Of a stretch of DNA of 64,000 bases, positions 35,201-44,000 are shown piece by piece. Position 1 is the stretch's first letter. Each line of letters starts with the position of its first letter. The notes beneath the pieces are model-generated. The model saw nothing but the letters and a program-made list of their open reading frames with translations. It searched no databases and was not told the origin of the DNA. A program made the translations under genes and the position numbers. The stretch comes from Turritopsis dohrnii (taxonomy: Eukaryota; Cnidaria; Hydrozoa; Anthoathecata; Oceaniidae), in assembly GCA_027922465.2 (NCBI GenBank), contig BQMF02000036.1, positions 868,001-932,000 of the forward strand. The letters run 5' to 3'.

Positions 35201-35698
35201 AAGGCTCTATTGCGGGTGAATAAATAAATGAATTTTATACCATTTTGTGCCATACGGTTTTTGTTTTATGTATCAGGTCAAGACGATGAGAAGCAAAAAA
35301 TAATCAATATGGATAAGAAACGCTTAGATGAAGTAATGGACTTGTTGGCCAAAGGAACAAGGATTGATAGTGTAGATGATTACATCATAGAGATTAGAGG
35401 CATTCAAAGACGTGGTAATATTTATTCAAAGTTGACAGATCAAGAGCGTGTAATGATCGTCAAAACTATGGGTTTCAAAAAAGGTCACTGGTTCAAATGC
35501 CCAAATGGTCATTTTTACGCCATTGGAGAATGCGGCGGAGCCATGCAAACTAGCACATGCCCTGAATGCAAAGCGGTAATTGGAGGTTCAAATCATCGTT
35601 TGGTTGATGGGAATGATCACGCCTATGAATTTGACAACTCCAACGCTCCTGCGTGGAGTGAAGCAGCAAATATGCGCAATTATGATTTAAATAACTAG
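22018..35698 (+). CDS. ZNFX1: ZNFX1-like helicase, paralogue B (complete gene, six exons)
   Basis: This is the second complete SF1 helicase of the ZNFX1 family. The coding join is 22018..23248, 26693..27210, 27987..30118, 31939..34449, 34593..34771, 35277..35698, a total of 6993 nt (2330 codons plus stop) with all phases compatible. An in-frame TAG at 22012-22014 supports the ATG at 22018. The domain order equals that of A: mixed-charge tail (~1-410), ARM-like region (~411-583), helicase core (Walker A ~882), NFX1-type fingers, coiled coil and RZ finger. Exons 2, 4, 5 and 6 have exactly the lengths found in A. The differences are a tail array more than twice as long, an additional segment before motif Ia, and an unusual GTCAGA donor after exon 2. 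No disabling change is visible, so both copies are expected to be functional. Confidence 0.93.
22402..23211 (+). repeat. Coding 21-bp (42-bp higher-order) minisatellite in ZNFX1-like B exon 1
   Basis: About 38 tandem 21-bp units, GTTGAACGTGGAAGACAAGA-like. Many are arranged in pairs (RQD then RPG/RPD). The 21-bp period is a multiple of three, so long open frames also appear in the other phases and on the minus strand. These are by-products and not genes. Confidence 0.9.
23249..26692 (+). other. Intron 1 of ZNFX1-like B
   Basis: A 3.4-kb intron, GTGAGC to CCATAG. The parts at 25575-25925 and 26060-26310 are homologous to intron 1 of gene A and lack A's insertions. It contains a possible RT fragment (24879-25260). 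I see nothing else recognisable. Confidence 0.75.
24879..25260 (-). pseudogene. Possible LINE reverse-transcriptase C-terminal fragment
   Basis: Two minus-strand frames are adjacent. One reads TIYHSVLRPAVGYCSALSIK, which resembles the post-RT 'thumb' pattern of LINE ORF2 proteins (compare LLYFSFIHSYLTYCNIVWAS in the LINE at 41.0 kb). The resemblance is short and the frames are broken, so this is tentative. It may be an old LINE remnant or chance. Confidence 0.35.
26693..27210 (+). CDS. ZNFX1: ZNFX1-like B exon 2: ARM-like N-terminal region
   Basis: 518 nt, residues ~411-583, with the same LGYRRLEEF start after the linker as in A and almost the same sequence throughout. The acceptor is CCATAG|TC. 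The donor reads AAAAAG|GTCAGA, weaker than A's GTAAGA, but phase 0 is preserved and the next exon continues LDKLLKF. Confidence 0.9.
27211..27986 (+). other. Intron 2 of ZNFX1-like B
   Basis: A 776-bp intron with both ends related to intron 2 of gene A. No element or gene seen. Confidence 0.75.
27987..30118 (+). CDS. ZNFX1: ZNFX1-like B exon 3: helicase domain 1A
   Basis: The exon runs from LDKLLKFREDG to the QLAK stretch, residues ~584-1294. Walker A GPPGCGKT is at ~882, then motif Ia SYTNHALDQF, motif II IEEAAE and motif III ILIGDHKQLKP. Between Walker A and Ia lies an additional segment (GMLDLGSHRLLKTCGV...) not present in A. The donor is AAGAG|GTAAAA, phase 2. All motif residues are intact. 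Motif Ia has Ser where A has Cys. Confidence 0.93.
30515..30815 (+). mobile_element. tRNA-derived SINE with (TTAC)n tail, copy 2
   Basis: Nearly identical to 7230-7524, with an A box at 30524-30534, a B box at 30567-30577 and a (TTAC)n tail. It sits in intron 3 of gene B, splitting the ancestral pogo-like MITE region. The flanks AAATTAAAT and AAATTTAAA suggest a short, imperfect target-site duplication. Gene A's intron 3 lacks it. Confidence 0.85.
31204..31877. mobile_element. Non-autonomous Tc1/mariner-like MITE in intron 3 of gene B
   Basis: The ends CAGTGTGTTTCAAAA and the complement of CAAAGTTTTGAAACACGCTG are flanked by TA on both sides (31202-31203 and 31878-31879). Inverted similarity extends about 170 bp (31204-31375 against 31705-31877), including TTTTTGAAGAAAATATCCA. 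The interior has repeats of TTGATTTCTTAAC. A short minus-strand ORF in the right arm has no meaning of its own. The equivalent intron of A lacks the element. Confidence 0.8.
31939..34449 (+). CDS. ZNFX1: ZNFX1-like B exon 4: helicase domain 2A and NFX1-type zinc fingers
   Basis: 2511 nt, the same as A. The acceptor TTATAG|G restores KRYHLDLSLFERM. Motif IV is STQHRMRPEIS, motif V is YQGEENDIILLS and motif VI is NRICVALSRAK. The NFX1-type Cys/His array follows. The finger blocks encoded at about 33120-33420 are the least conserved against A, with several non-Cys substitutions, while the Cys/His ligands are kept. The donor is AGCAG|GTAAAA, phase 2. Confidence 0.94.
34593..34771 (+). CDS. ZNFX1: ZNFX1-like B exon 5
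   Basis: 179 nt, encoding (R)SECSLLNPMISGQVERV and the following helix. The donor is ATCACAG|GTAAGA, phase 1. It is the counterpart of exon 5 in A. Confidence 0.88.
34938..35082. repeat. Palindromic MITE in intron 5 of gene B
   Basis: The left arm AAGGGAAGAAATTTTTGCGG, continuing GAAGAAA, is mirrored by TTTCTTCCCGCGAAAATTTC then TTCCCTT at the right. Intron 5 of gene A has no such sequence, so the insertion followed the duplication or was lost in A. Confidence 0.65.
35277..35698 (+). CDS. ZNFX1: ZNFX1-like B exon 6: RZ-type zinc finger and C-terminus
   Basis: 422 nt, acceptor TATCAG|GT. It encodes GQDDEKQKIINMDKK, the helical stretch, and the RZ finger GHWFKCPNGHFYAIGECGGAM with the CPEC pair. 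The stop is at 35696-35698. The last 60 residues are almost unchanged from A. Confidence 0.93.
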
Positions 35699-35711
35699 TT
35701 ATTAAACGTTA

Positions 35712-35832
35712 CCCAGCGGGCAAATTCGTTGAAAAATCACTGCGAAGGAGTGTATTTCCATAGAATTATACGCACTGTTTCAATAACAATGCTCTTCATC
35801 GCAGTACTTTTTTGAGGATTTGGCTCACTTGG
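35712..35832. repeat. Short palindromic MITE (family P1) copy
   Basis: The orthologue of the copy at 15590-15710, at the same distance behind the stop codon. Confidence 0.7.
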
Positions 35833-36344
35833 TCCCATCTCACTATTTATGAGAAAGTAACTTCAACATCCTCGGTAATATAGTCTGGTGGGTAAACAAT
35901 ATCCATTTATAAGATTCTTTACTTGAGACCAAAATGGTTTTACTTGGATTCATTTGTGAAACGGAAGCAAATAAGAAAACCTTTCTAGAAAGTTTACTTT
36001 GGTCTTATAAGTTGAATGGAAAAGATCCTGCATGTTGTGTTCTGAATAATTTCTTGTTCTTTTTTGAACAGTGATAAACCTACAGCAACCGTCAACACAT
36101 TCTTCCGAGATATGGTACAGGGGTATATCGGTCCAGATTTCGGTAACGGTTGGTTTCTTAGTTTATTTAACTAATCACTGCGACTGCGCGAATTTCCCTT
36201 GAATTGACTTTCGCAATAATTTCATTCACCTAATAGTTCGCATGTTTGAACTAGTGGGCGAAACCAACTGGAAACTGACCTTAAGATTTGGATCATCGAT
36301 TTTTTAGTTTATTTAGTTATTGCCTATAACAGTTCATTTTTATA

Positions 36345-36576
36345 GCTACCGAGCAAATGTTAAAAAGTCACTGCGGAGGAGTACATTTCTACAGAAGACA
36401 TAGAAACTTTAACACCGTACTTCCATGACCATTAAAGTATTCTTTAGACATCCGTTCACCAGAGCTCACGAGATCAGGGTCTTACAACCGAAATCTGACA
36501 AGTTCGTTCATAGCCTGCTCTTATCCACATAAATGCGCTCCTTCGCAATGCTTTTTCTGGAAATTTGCCCACTGGG
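36345..36576. repeat. Short palindromic MITE (family P1) copy
   Basis: The counterpart of 16220-16452 behind gene A, with the same arms and the same spacer arrangement. Confidence 0.65.
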
Positions 36577-37028
36577 AATCTGATTACAACTCATTTTTGA
36601 CATCCACCGGATGATCTGATTTCAGTTTCAAATATGCTGGTCATAACAGACAGACAAGCTAATTAATTTCTAAAGAACGAAAGAACTTTACGAATAAGAA
36701 GTGGGGCGTCATGTTCAGGACGTTTCTGTTTCTTGGTTCTTGCACAGATTTTGATGACCATGCATGACTAAGAAAAATGTTTCTCACACGTCTGTGTTCA
36801 AAGTTATTGTAAGGTAAAATATTTCCTATGCTTATTTTTTGGAACAATTTTTAATTAACAATCTCATCAATGTATATAGATATTATTGTTCATTACCAAA
36901 AATATAATTTAAAGTAGAATCTAAGCACAAAAATTATTTCAGTTCGCTGTCGATGATCAAGAAAAATCTTAATTTATAAATAAAATCATCTTAAGTTTCA
37001 GTATCTTATCATTTCAGTAGTTGAACTC

Positions 37029-37074
37029 AACCTCGAACCCAAGGTCTCTTGCCTTTTCGATTGGGTTCGAGGTT
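37029..37074. repeat. Palindrome of family P2 (AACCTCG...CGAGGTT)
   Basis: AACCTCGAACCCAAGGTCTC, then a short spacer, then GGGTTCGAGGTT, a near-perfect hairpin. Related copies lie at 38427 and 38661, and a half copy near 43549. Confidence 0.65.
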
Positions 37075-37604
37075 GTAGTTTAACTAATATATATACCATT
37101 TTCCTCTAATAAGCGCCCGGGGGCTTATTGCGAGCATAATCATTTATGTTTCAGGGGGATATGCAATTGCGTTACAGAATTGGTTCGTTCTTCAAGTTTG
37201 ATCTGTGTGAAACGTTCAATTAGCTGAATTCAATCCGTTGACGAGCCCATTATGTGAACAGGGGCGTGTTTTGGCGGTTTCCATAATTCAGTTAGACGCC
37301 CGAATACATACTGCAACTCCAACAATGAAATGTTACAACTGAATAAGTTATAGCATTGCATTGTGGGATTGTTTTTGACACTATTTCAAGTAGCTGCTAG
37401 AATATCCGTTGTGTTTGTGAAACTTTGTTTATTATTTCATTGAGGGTTTTCTTTAATGATTTGTCGCATTGAATTATGGTAGTTGTGGTATGTGTTCGAG
37501 AACTGAATTATGGGAATGACCATATTAGGAAAGTCGCATAAAATAAGCTTGGCGTTAGTTAGAGGAAACACAATATGTTAAAAAAAAGTCTTTAAGAGGA
37601 AATT

Positions 37605-37751
37605 TATACGGTCGAACTTTCGCCTTGTCTAATGTAAATCAATTGACCTGCGATTAGACACTGTCAATACTTTTACTTAAGAACGCAAGAGTTTTCATAA
37701 GTACAAGTCATTAGATTAATATTAGACAAGGCGAAAGTTCGACCGTATAAA
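37605..37751. repeat. Short TIR element (MITE-like)
   Basis: TTTATACGGTCGAACTTTCG, continuing CCTTGTCTAAT, at the left is mirrored at the right by ATTAGACAAGG and CGAAAGTTCGACCGTATAAA. The arms are about 31 bp. There is no coding capacity. Confidence 0.75.
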
Positions 37752-38081
37752 CTACAGTTAAAAAAGGTTTTTTGTGATCACTTATTGAAAAAGGTTTTGA
37801 AGAGTTTTATGGCTATAGGTAATTTTCCTTCCTCTGAGATGTGTAAACCAAAAACTCCATTCATAATATTTGATTACTCGCATGTGTTTTTCCTTTCTTG
37901 GTCTCTACCCAGTCTCTTATCTTGTTACCTTGTTTTCATACTGGAAAACTTTTTAAGTGTTCCTCATCACGTTGGATTAGTTTGGCCGAAAAAGAAACTT
38001 CTAGAACTTTTGACAAAAAGACCTCTTCATGAATTACGTCACGTTATCAAACCGAATACTAATGGACGTTTGCGTTGCTCA

Positions 38082-38203
38082 CCCCAGTCGGCAAAATCGA
38101 CAAAAAGTCACTGTGACGGAGAGAATTTTTATTGAAATTGTGTGCATATTCATAAAGAAATGCACTCCGTCTTAGAGATTTTTTAGCAAATGTGCCGGCT
38201 GGG
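38082..38203. repeat. Short palindromic MITE (family P1) copy
   Basis: CCCCAGTCGGCAAAATCG and the complementary right end AAATGTGCCGGCTGGG bracket the usual core. Confidence 0.7.
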
Positions 38204-38426
38204 ACGGGACGTTAATTGTGTAATAGATTTGACGTCACCCAATCCATTTTAAACTTAGTAAACGAGGCGATTGATGTGACGATCTCTATATTATGAAAAA
38301 GGTCTATTAACAAAAAGGTGAAACTCACAACAAACTCTTCTCGAATTTGTGTTCATGACCTTCCGACAAATATGGACCTTTTTTTTAAAAAAAAATTTGA
38401 TTGCTTTTTATTATGTCACATCAGAA

Positions 38427-38506
38427 CAACCTCGTACTCAGGGCTTCTTGCCTTTTCCGCGCCGTCCGTATATCGAAAAGGCAAGAAACCTTGGGTACGA
38501 GGTTGA
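38427..38506. repeat. Palindrome of family P2
   Basis: AACCTCGTACTCAGGGCTTC and the complementary GAAACCTTGGGTACGAGGTT, with TTGCCTTTTC/GAAAAGGCAA stems inside. Confidence 0.7.
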
Positions 38507-38660
38507 CATCAAAATAGAAACGACAAGTGAATATTACTATTATTAACATATATGTTAATAAAGAGATGGAATAAGTGTGCATAGAAACGAGGCGAACTTG
38601 ATATCGAGGCTTTAGCAACATGCTCAGACAGATTTTCTAGAAAAGTCCATAGGTCAATCT

Positions 38661-38737
38661 TCAACCTAAGGTCTCTAGAGCCTCTTGCGTGTACCATCCG
38701 TATATAGGAAAGACAAGACCCTGGGATCGAGGTTGGG
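38661..38737. repeat. Palindrome of family P2, diverged
   Basis: TCAACCTAAGGTCTCTAG at the left and GACCCTGGGATCGAGGTTG at the right, with a degraded stem. Confidence 0.6.
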
Positions 38738-38848
38738 TCATTGGTTGGTTCGTAGCGAAATGCTTTGCATTTTAAGAAAATGAAAAAATCAAACACAGAA
38801 TATCCGATATAGTAGACTACTCTCCCAAACTCGAACCTCGAAGGGGAA

Positions 38849-39000
38849 AACAAAATCGTTCGAATTATGGAGAGTTCGAGTTATAGGGAGTGGTATTGCT
38901 AGGTTTTAGCTTAAAGGACTCGCTGATTCAGTTCGAACTATGGAGAGCCTGAGTAACGGATAGTCGAATTATGGAGAGTCCGCTGTAGTTTTTCAAATTT
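38849..39000. repeat. Fragment of TTCGAATTATGGAGAG-type repeat
   Basis: Repeated GTTCGAATTATGGAGAGT motifs resemble the ends of pogo-like elements. The boundaries are unclear. Confidence 0.35.
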
Positions 39001-39128
39001 AAAAACACCGCCCCGTGGTGAAACTATCAGGAATATACAGTGCTTTTATCGACTTTTATTGACCGCCAAAGACGACATTTTCTGAAGACCTTTATAAATA
39101 TCTGAATGTTAGTCATATGAAGTGAGTA

Positions 39129-39420
39129 CAGTTTAACTCATGTAATTCGAATCTCCACGGGGATTCCAAATTTGTTCGAATTACATAAGTTTCGCATTAT
39201 ACGAGTTTTCTTATTTATAACCCAGCGGGCAAAAAATCATCAAAAGGTCACTGCGACGGAGAGCACTTTTATTGAATTTGTGTGTATATTTCTATATAGA
39301 AATGCACTCCTTTGCAGATGTTTTTTGACAAATGTGCCGGCCGGGTAAGGGAAACTCGGACTTTGTTCGATTTACGTGATAATTCGAATTATAGGAGTTC
39401 GAATTACATGAGTTTAACTG
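39129..39420. mobile_element. Pogo-like MITE with a nested P1 palindrome
   Basis: The TIRs CAGTTTAACTCATGTAATTC and the complement of GAATTACATGAGTTTAACTG are flanked by TA (39127-39128 and 39421-39422). A P1 palindrome (39221-39345) sits inside, so P1 moved after this element had inserted. Confidence 0.75.
39221..39345. repeat. Short palindromic MITE (family P1), nested copy
   Basis: CCCAGCGGGCAAAAAATC and TGACAAATGTGCCGGCCGGG bracket a core with ATTTCTATATAGAAAT. It interrupts the element at 39129-39420. Confidence 0.75.
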
Positions 39421-39450
39421 TATGCTTGTTTGAGTCTGTTAGTTTGAAAA

Positions 39451-39582
39451 CCTCCATTGTTCAAAATCATCACAAAGGCACTGCAACGAGAAATAACACT
39501 AGCATTGCCTGCATGTTTGTGTACATTATTATAAAAATGTACTCCTCCGCTGTGATTTTGCAACAAATTTGCACTGTAGGTC
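39451..39582. repeat. Short palindromic MITE (family P1), diverged copy
   Basis: CACTGCAACGAGAAATAACA at the left and GTACTCCTCCGCTGTGATTT at the right, mirror-related. The termini have degraded. Confidence 0.5.
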
Positions 39583-40097
39583 CAGCTAAAGAAATGAATT
39601 TCTTATCTGTTTATGCCGATTTTTACCGATTTTTACCGATTTAGTAAACTTGATTTCATTTCATAAATGTGCAGCATTGAAAATGTTTTTTTAACTTGTC
39701 TTGTTTTTTTTAACTATGTTTTGCCATGGCTAGAACTTATCGAACACTTTTACACCGATCTGTTTAGGTGAGGGCTATCATAAAGAGGAGGGATATATGT
39801 ACGTTTGTATTTGTATTTCTAAAATATTTATACAGGATTGTCGTTTCTGTATATACATGTATCTACAATGTAAAACAACTGCTTTCCAAATGAGTCCTGT
39901 TTGAGAAATTGAATATGCAAAAAAAGGATAAAGATTCGAAGAGATTGATGAGAGCACAGAATTAACATGATGGAAAATTACCACTTGATTGCAGAAATCC
40001 TAAAATTTTGCGTGTAGATGCGTACAGGCGTGGGGAGGAGGGAATTAAAAAACCTCGAAAGAAAACATGCGTATGTACTTTATGGATGCCCCCTGAT

Positions 40098-40190
40098 ATA
40101 CCCCCCCCCCCCCCCCCAAAAAAAAGAAAAAAAAACAAAAAAAAACAAACAAACAAAAAACAAAAAAAAAACAAAAAAAACCAAAAAAAC
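40098..40190. repeat. Homopolymer/low-complexity tract (C17 then A-rich)
   Basis: A run of about 17 C followed by an A-rich tract with scattered C. It produces spurious Lys/Pro-rich and Phe-rich ORFs on the two strands. It could be an assembly-sensitive site. Confidence 0.9.
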
Positions 40191-40331
40191 TTAAGCAATA
40201 AAATTGTATTGTAGTACTTTGTATAATTTCTTAAATAAATTCAAAATACGCTCGAAGTTTAATCCAAATTTGATCCAAACTGCACAGTTTTGGCCTGATC
40301 TGAAAAATAACACTGAATTTCGGAAGAAACA

Positions 40332-43300
40332 CTTATTTATTTATTTTTATTTCGCCAATGGATAAAAAATCTTACAATCTATGACGTAGATAATGGCTGG
40401 AGCAAGCAGAAGGCTGAAGTGCCTTTTCACCAAGCCCCGTGTAGTCAGATATATACAAAATAACTAGTTTACTTTCAATATACCTACGAATAATACTACA
40501 ATATTACATGTCTAAGTAAAAATATTTACAAGCAAGAGGACAGCGTCCGGACTAAGTAACGAAACAAACGAAAAAATCAACAAAACGGATATGAATATGA
40601 AAAGGGACTGCCTAAAAAAATTGGGAAACATCAATGTCATTATTAAGTAACTTTGATTTTACAGATCTTTTGAATTAATTGAGAGACCGAGAGTTCTTTT
40701 CTACATTTCGCAAAATATTGTTCCATAAGGTAGGACCACGATATAGAATGGAGAAAGTGCTTATTTTTAAGCGTTTTTGAGGGATTTTAAAGTTGTTTTC
40801 CGAGTATCTAGTATTATATTTATTGTTAATGATAGAAAATTGTTTATGAAAAATCATTGGGGTTAATTCAAGTTTATTTTTAAACATAAAAGTTAATATT
40901 TGGTATACGTTTAAGTTGTAGATATTTAGGATCCCAAGTTTGGTGAATAAAGGTTTGGAGGGGGTAAATCGATCTACTCCGAAAATAATCCTGCAAGCGT
41001 GCTTTTGTTTGCAGTAAAGTTTCTTAAGCTTTGTTTGGTTAGTACTTGCCCATACTATATTGCAATAGGTTAGGTAACTATGTATAAATGAAAAATATAG
41101 TAGTTTTAGAGATTTTAAGTTGACATATGGTTTTGCTATACGAAGTATTCCAAGATTTTTAGCTATCTTATTTTGGATAACATTAATATGATTCTTCCAT
41201 GTTAAGTTTTCATCAAGAAGAACTCCAAGGAATTTGATGAAATTTTCTCTTTTTATCTCATTATTGTTGATTGAGAGAATCGGTAATTTCAATGGAAGAT
41301 CATCGACACTTGATGACTTACAAAACAAGACATATTTAGTTTTATTTACATTTAGCGAAAGTTTATTACTTCTAAACCACTCTTCTATATATTTAAGTTC
41401 TTTGTTAACAATGTCAAAGAGTGATTTAATATTTTTGTGCGAAAAAAATAGGTTAGTGTCATCAGCGAAGAGAACAAATTTTAAGATATTAGATGCTAAG
41501 TAAAGATCATTCACATACAATAAAAAAAGTAATGGGCCAAGAATGGACCCTTGGGGTACACCGCATTTTAAAAGTTTAAGAGGGGTTCATTTTGTTTCAT
41601 GCGAAACACATTGTTTCCGATCAGTGAGAGTGTCTTTAAACCATAAGAAATTATTATTACATACACCATAGTGTTTTATTTTCGATAGAAGAATTTTATG
41701 ATCTACTGTATCAAACGCCTTCGAAAGATCAATGAAGACTCCTAATGTGTAAAGGTTATTAGTAAAAGTATTACTGAGGTCATTTACTAGATTTAATACT
41801 GCATGGTCAGTAGAATGTCCTTTTTGGAATCCGAATTGTTTCTGGTATAGCATGTTGTTGTGGACAAGATGTTTATAGAGTCTATTGTACATTACACGCT
41901 CAAGGATTTTTGAAAAGCAGGGAAGTACAGAAATGGGTCTATAGTTTGAAACATTGGACTCTTCTCCTGCTTTAAAACTTGGAATAACTTTTGCAATTTT
42001 CATACTATTCGGGAATTTCCCTGTATTGAGAGAAAGTCTGAATATATGCAATAAGGGGATTTTGATTATATCGAAGGTTTGTTGAACAACATTAACACTG
42101 ATCTCATCAATTCCTGGACTTTTATTGGGTTTAAGACTTTTAAAAGCATCAATTAATTCAGTTTCTGTCAAGTTGGATTCCTGCATAATGTTACCAAAGT
42201 CCTTCAGATAGGACATTGGTGACTTATTGCTGTTGGGAATTTTGTTTGCTAAGTCAACTGCTACTGTTGCGTAAAAATTGTTAAACGCATTCGCAATTTC
42301 CTCTTTGTCATATACAATCTTTTTATTAATTTCAATATAATTCGGTAAGCTACTTTTTGAAGTATTTGACTTCCCTAAAATTTCCTTGATGACTTTCCAA
42401 CTTTTCTTAGTATTTGCACTATTTTTTTTTGATCAATAGTTTTGAGTAATATTCTTTTTTAGAATGTTGCTTAACTTTATCAAACAGATTTTTATAAGTT
42501 TTATAATTGATTTCATTTTTGTATGTTTTGTTCTTCAGAAATTTTTCGTATAATCTTTGTTTTCTTTTGGATGATTTAAGTAGGCCAGGTGTCATCCATG
42601 GGCTGAGGAGACTTTTCGGCTTTAGGTTGAATTCTTTTACTGGAAAAGCTTTGTCATACTGCACAGAAAACAGCTTTAAAAACAAGTCATATGCACAATC
42701 AACGTCACTGGATTCCTGAATTAGTTCCCAGTTCATCTCAAGGAGAAGATCACGGAAATAGGATATTGATCTTTTTGTGATAGAACGTTTAGAAACAGTT
42801 GTATTTGAATTCGATGCATCGGTAATGATGTCGTTGATTACCAAAAAGGTTGGAAAATGATCAGTCAAATCAGTCTGTATTACACCAGAACATAAACCGT
42901 TTTGATTATAATGACTATTCGTAAAAATATTATCAATCAAAGTTGATGTGTTCCTAGTAACTCTTGTTGGTTTATTTATTGTCGGAATTATGTTATGCTG
43001 AAGGATCAAGTTCACGAAATCTTTAACTTTTTTATTTGTATAGTCTAACAAATTTAGGTTTAGGTCACCAGAAATGAAAATATGCTTGTTTGAGCGACTT
43101 ACGTGAGAAATATGAGATTTTAAGTGATCTTTGAATAGTTTAAAGTTACCAGCAGGTTGTCTATACATGGTAGTAATGATTGTATTTTTACCGCCGTGAT
43201 TTATGATTTCGACACTTAGAGACTCACAGTCAGAATTGTTAATTGTTAGATCCTTCCGCATCTTAAAAGAAATGGAATCGTGAATAAATACACAGAGACC

Positions 43301-43545
43301 TCCCCCCTGTTGGTTCTCACCAGCTCGTGCCTGATGAACTACAGAGTAGTTAGGGATTTGAAAATTAGAATCACGCTGTAGCTCTTCCCCTTTGCACCAG
43401 GTTTCCGTGATAGAGATAATTTTAAAGTTATAATCAAGAGTATTCAGCATTGACTTCAAGTTATCAAAGTTCTTGCGCATGCTTCGAATGTTAATGTTTA
43501 ATATAGAAAATTTCGTGGAAGTTGAGATTTTTAGCCATAAAGGCA
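40332..43545 (-). mobile_element. LINE (non-LTR retrotransposon), nearly full ORF2
   Basis: The minus-strand element carries an APE-type endonuclease, RT and C-terminal region. It ends at the left in an AAATAAAT-type 3' tail (plus strand TTTATTTATTTATT near 40332). The 5' end is joined to half of a P2 palindrome (43549-43570). No ORF1 is seen, so the element is either 5'-truncated or belongs to an ORF2-only type. It belongs to the Jockey/CR1/L2-like group by gross architecture; the clade was not resolved. Confidence 0.8.
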
Positions 43546-43573
43546 AGAGGCCCTGGGTTCGAGGTTGATCCAA
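40675..43573 (-). pseudogene. LINE ORF2: endonuclease-reverse transcriptase, two lesions
   Basis: The endonuclease (42419-43573) shows NINIRSMRKN, the catalytic E in ITETWCKGEE, GDLNLNLLD, and LIDNIF followed by TDHFPTF. The RT (40675-42216) shows NYRPISVLPCFSKILERV, the palm motif IDLSKAFDTVDH, GVPQGSILGPLLF and FADDTNLFFS, the last being the catalytic DD. Only two breaks separate these parts. One is a frameshift in an A8 run near 42425. The other is a TGA at 41587-41589 in the same frame as the downstream part. Upstream of the first endonuclease block the frame reads into the P2 repeat, so its N-terminus is not original. The insertion is young but disabled. Confidence 0.85.
43549..43570. 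repeat. Half palindrome of family P2 at the LINE 5' junction
   Basis: GGCAAGAGGCCCTGGGTTCG then AGGTTG is one arm of the P2 palindrome. It directly abuts the LINE and supplies the first codons of its open frame. Confidence 0.6.
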
Positions 43574-43622
43574 TTACCATGCTTACTTTGTAATGAAACT
43601 GTATTTCACTAGGAGATTAGCA

Positions 43623-43744
43623 CGTTCATCAAAAAAACTTGGCAAAAATCCACTGCGGTGAAGAGCATTTATACTAAAATAGTGCATATTTCTATGGAAA
43701 TACACTCCTTCGCAGTGATTTTTCAACAAATTTTCCCACTGGGG
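43623..43744. repeat. Short palindromic MITE (family P1) copy
   Basis: AAATCCACTGCGGTGAAGAG and ACTCCTTCGCAGTGATTTTT arms, ending TTCCCACTGGGG. Confidence 0.7.
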
Positions 43745-43841
43745 TTCCGTTGAGGTCGTTTGAAATTTGTCGTTTAAAATAAGAAATATTTCTTATTCGA
43801 TTTGTCTGTTGTTATGGCAATTTTCTGTATTTCTTGAGTGT

Positions 43842-44000
43842 GTTTATCTAACAATTTCAGACCACCAAACTTTTCGTTAAAAACACTCATAAAAGCGTTT
43901 GAAAAAACGAGGCAAGAATTGTTCATAAACTCGGCTATCCAAACAAATCTTATAAAGTTTACACCAAATAGTTTTAGTGGTCTGAAATTGTTAGATAAAC
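43842..44000. repeat. Inverted-repeat element with 28-bp arms
   Basis: GTTTATCTAACAATTTCAGA, continuing CCACCAAA, is mirrored by TTTAGTGG and TCTGAAATTGTTAGATAAAC at the right. It is about 160 bp long and non-coding. Confidence 0.7.

Noticed and set aside
37785..38135. 116-codon ORF upstream of a P1 palindrome
   Set aside because: Its last part is translated from the repeat, and no family is recognisable.
40008..40214. Lys/Pro-rich plus-strand ORF and Phe/Gly-rich minus-strand ORF
   Set aside because: Both are translations of the C17/A-rich low-complexity tract.
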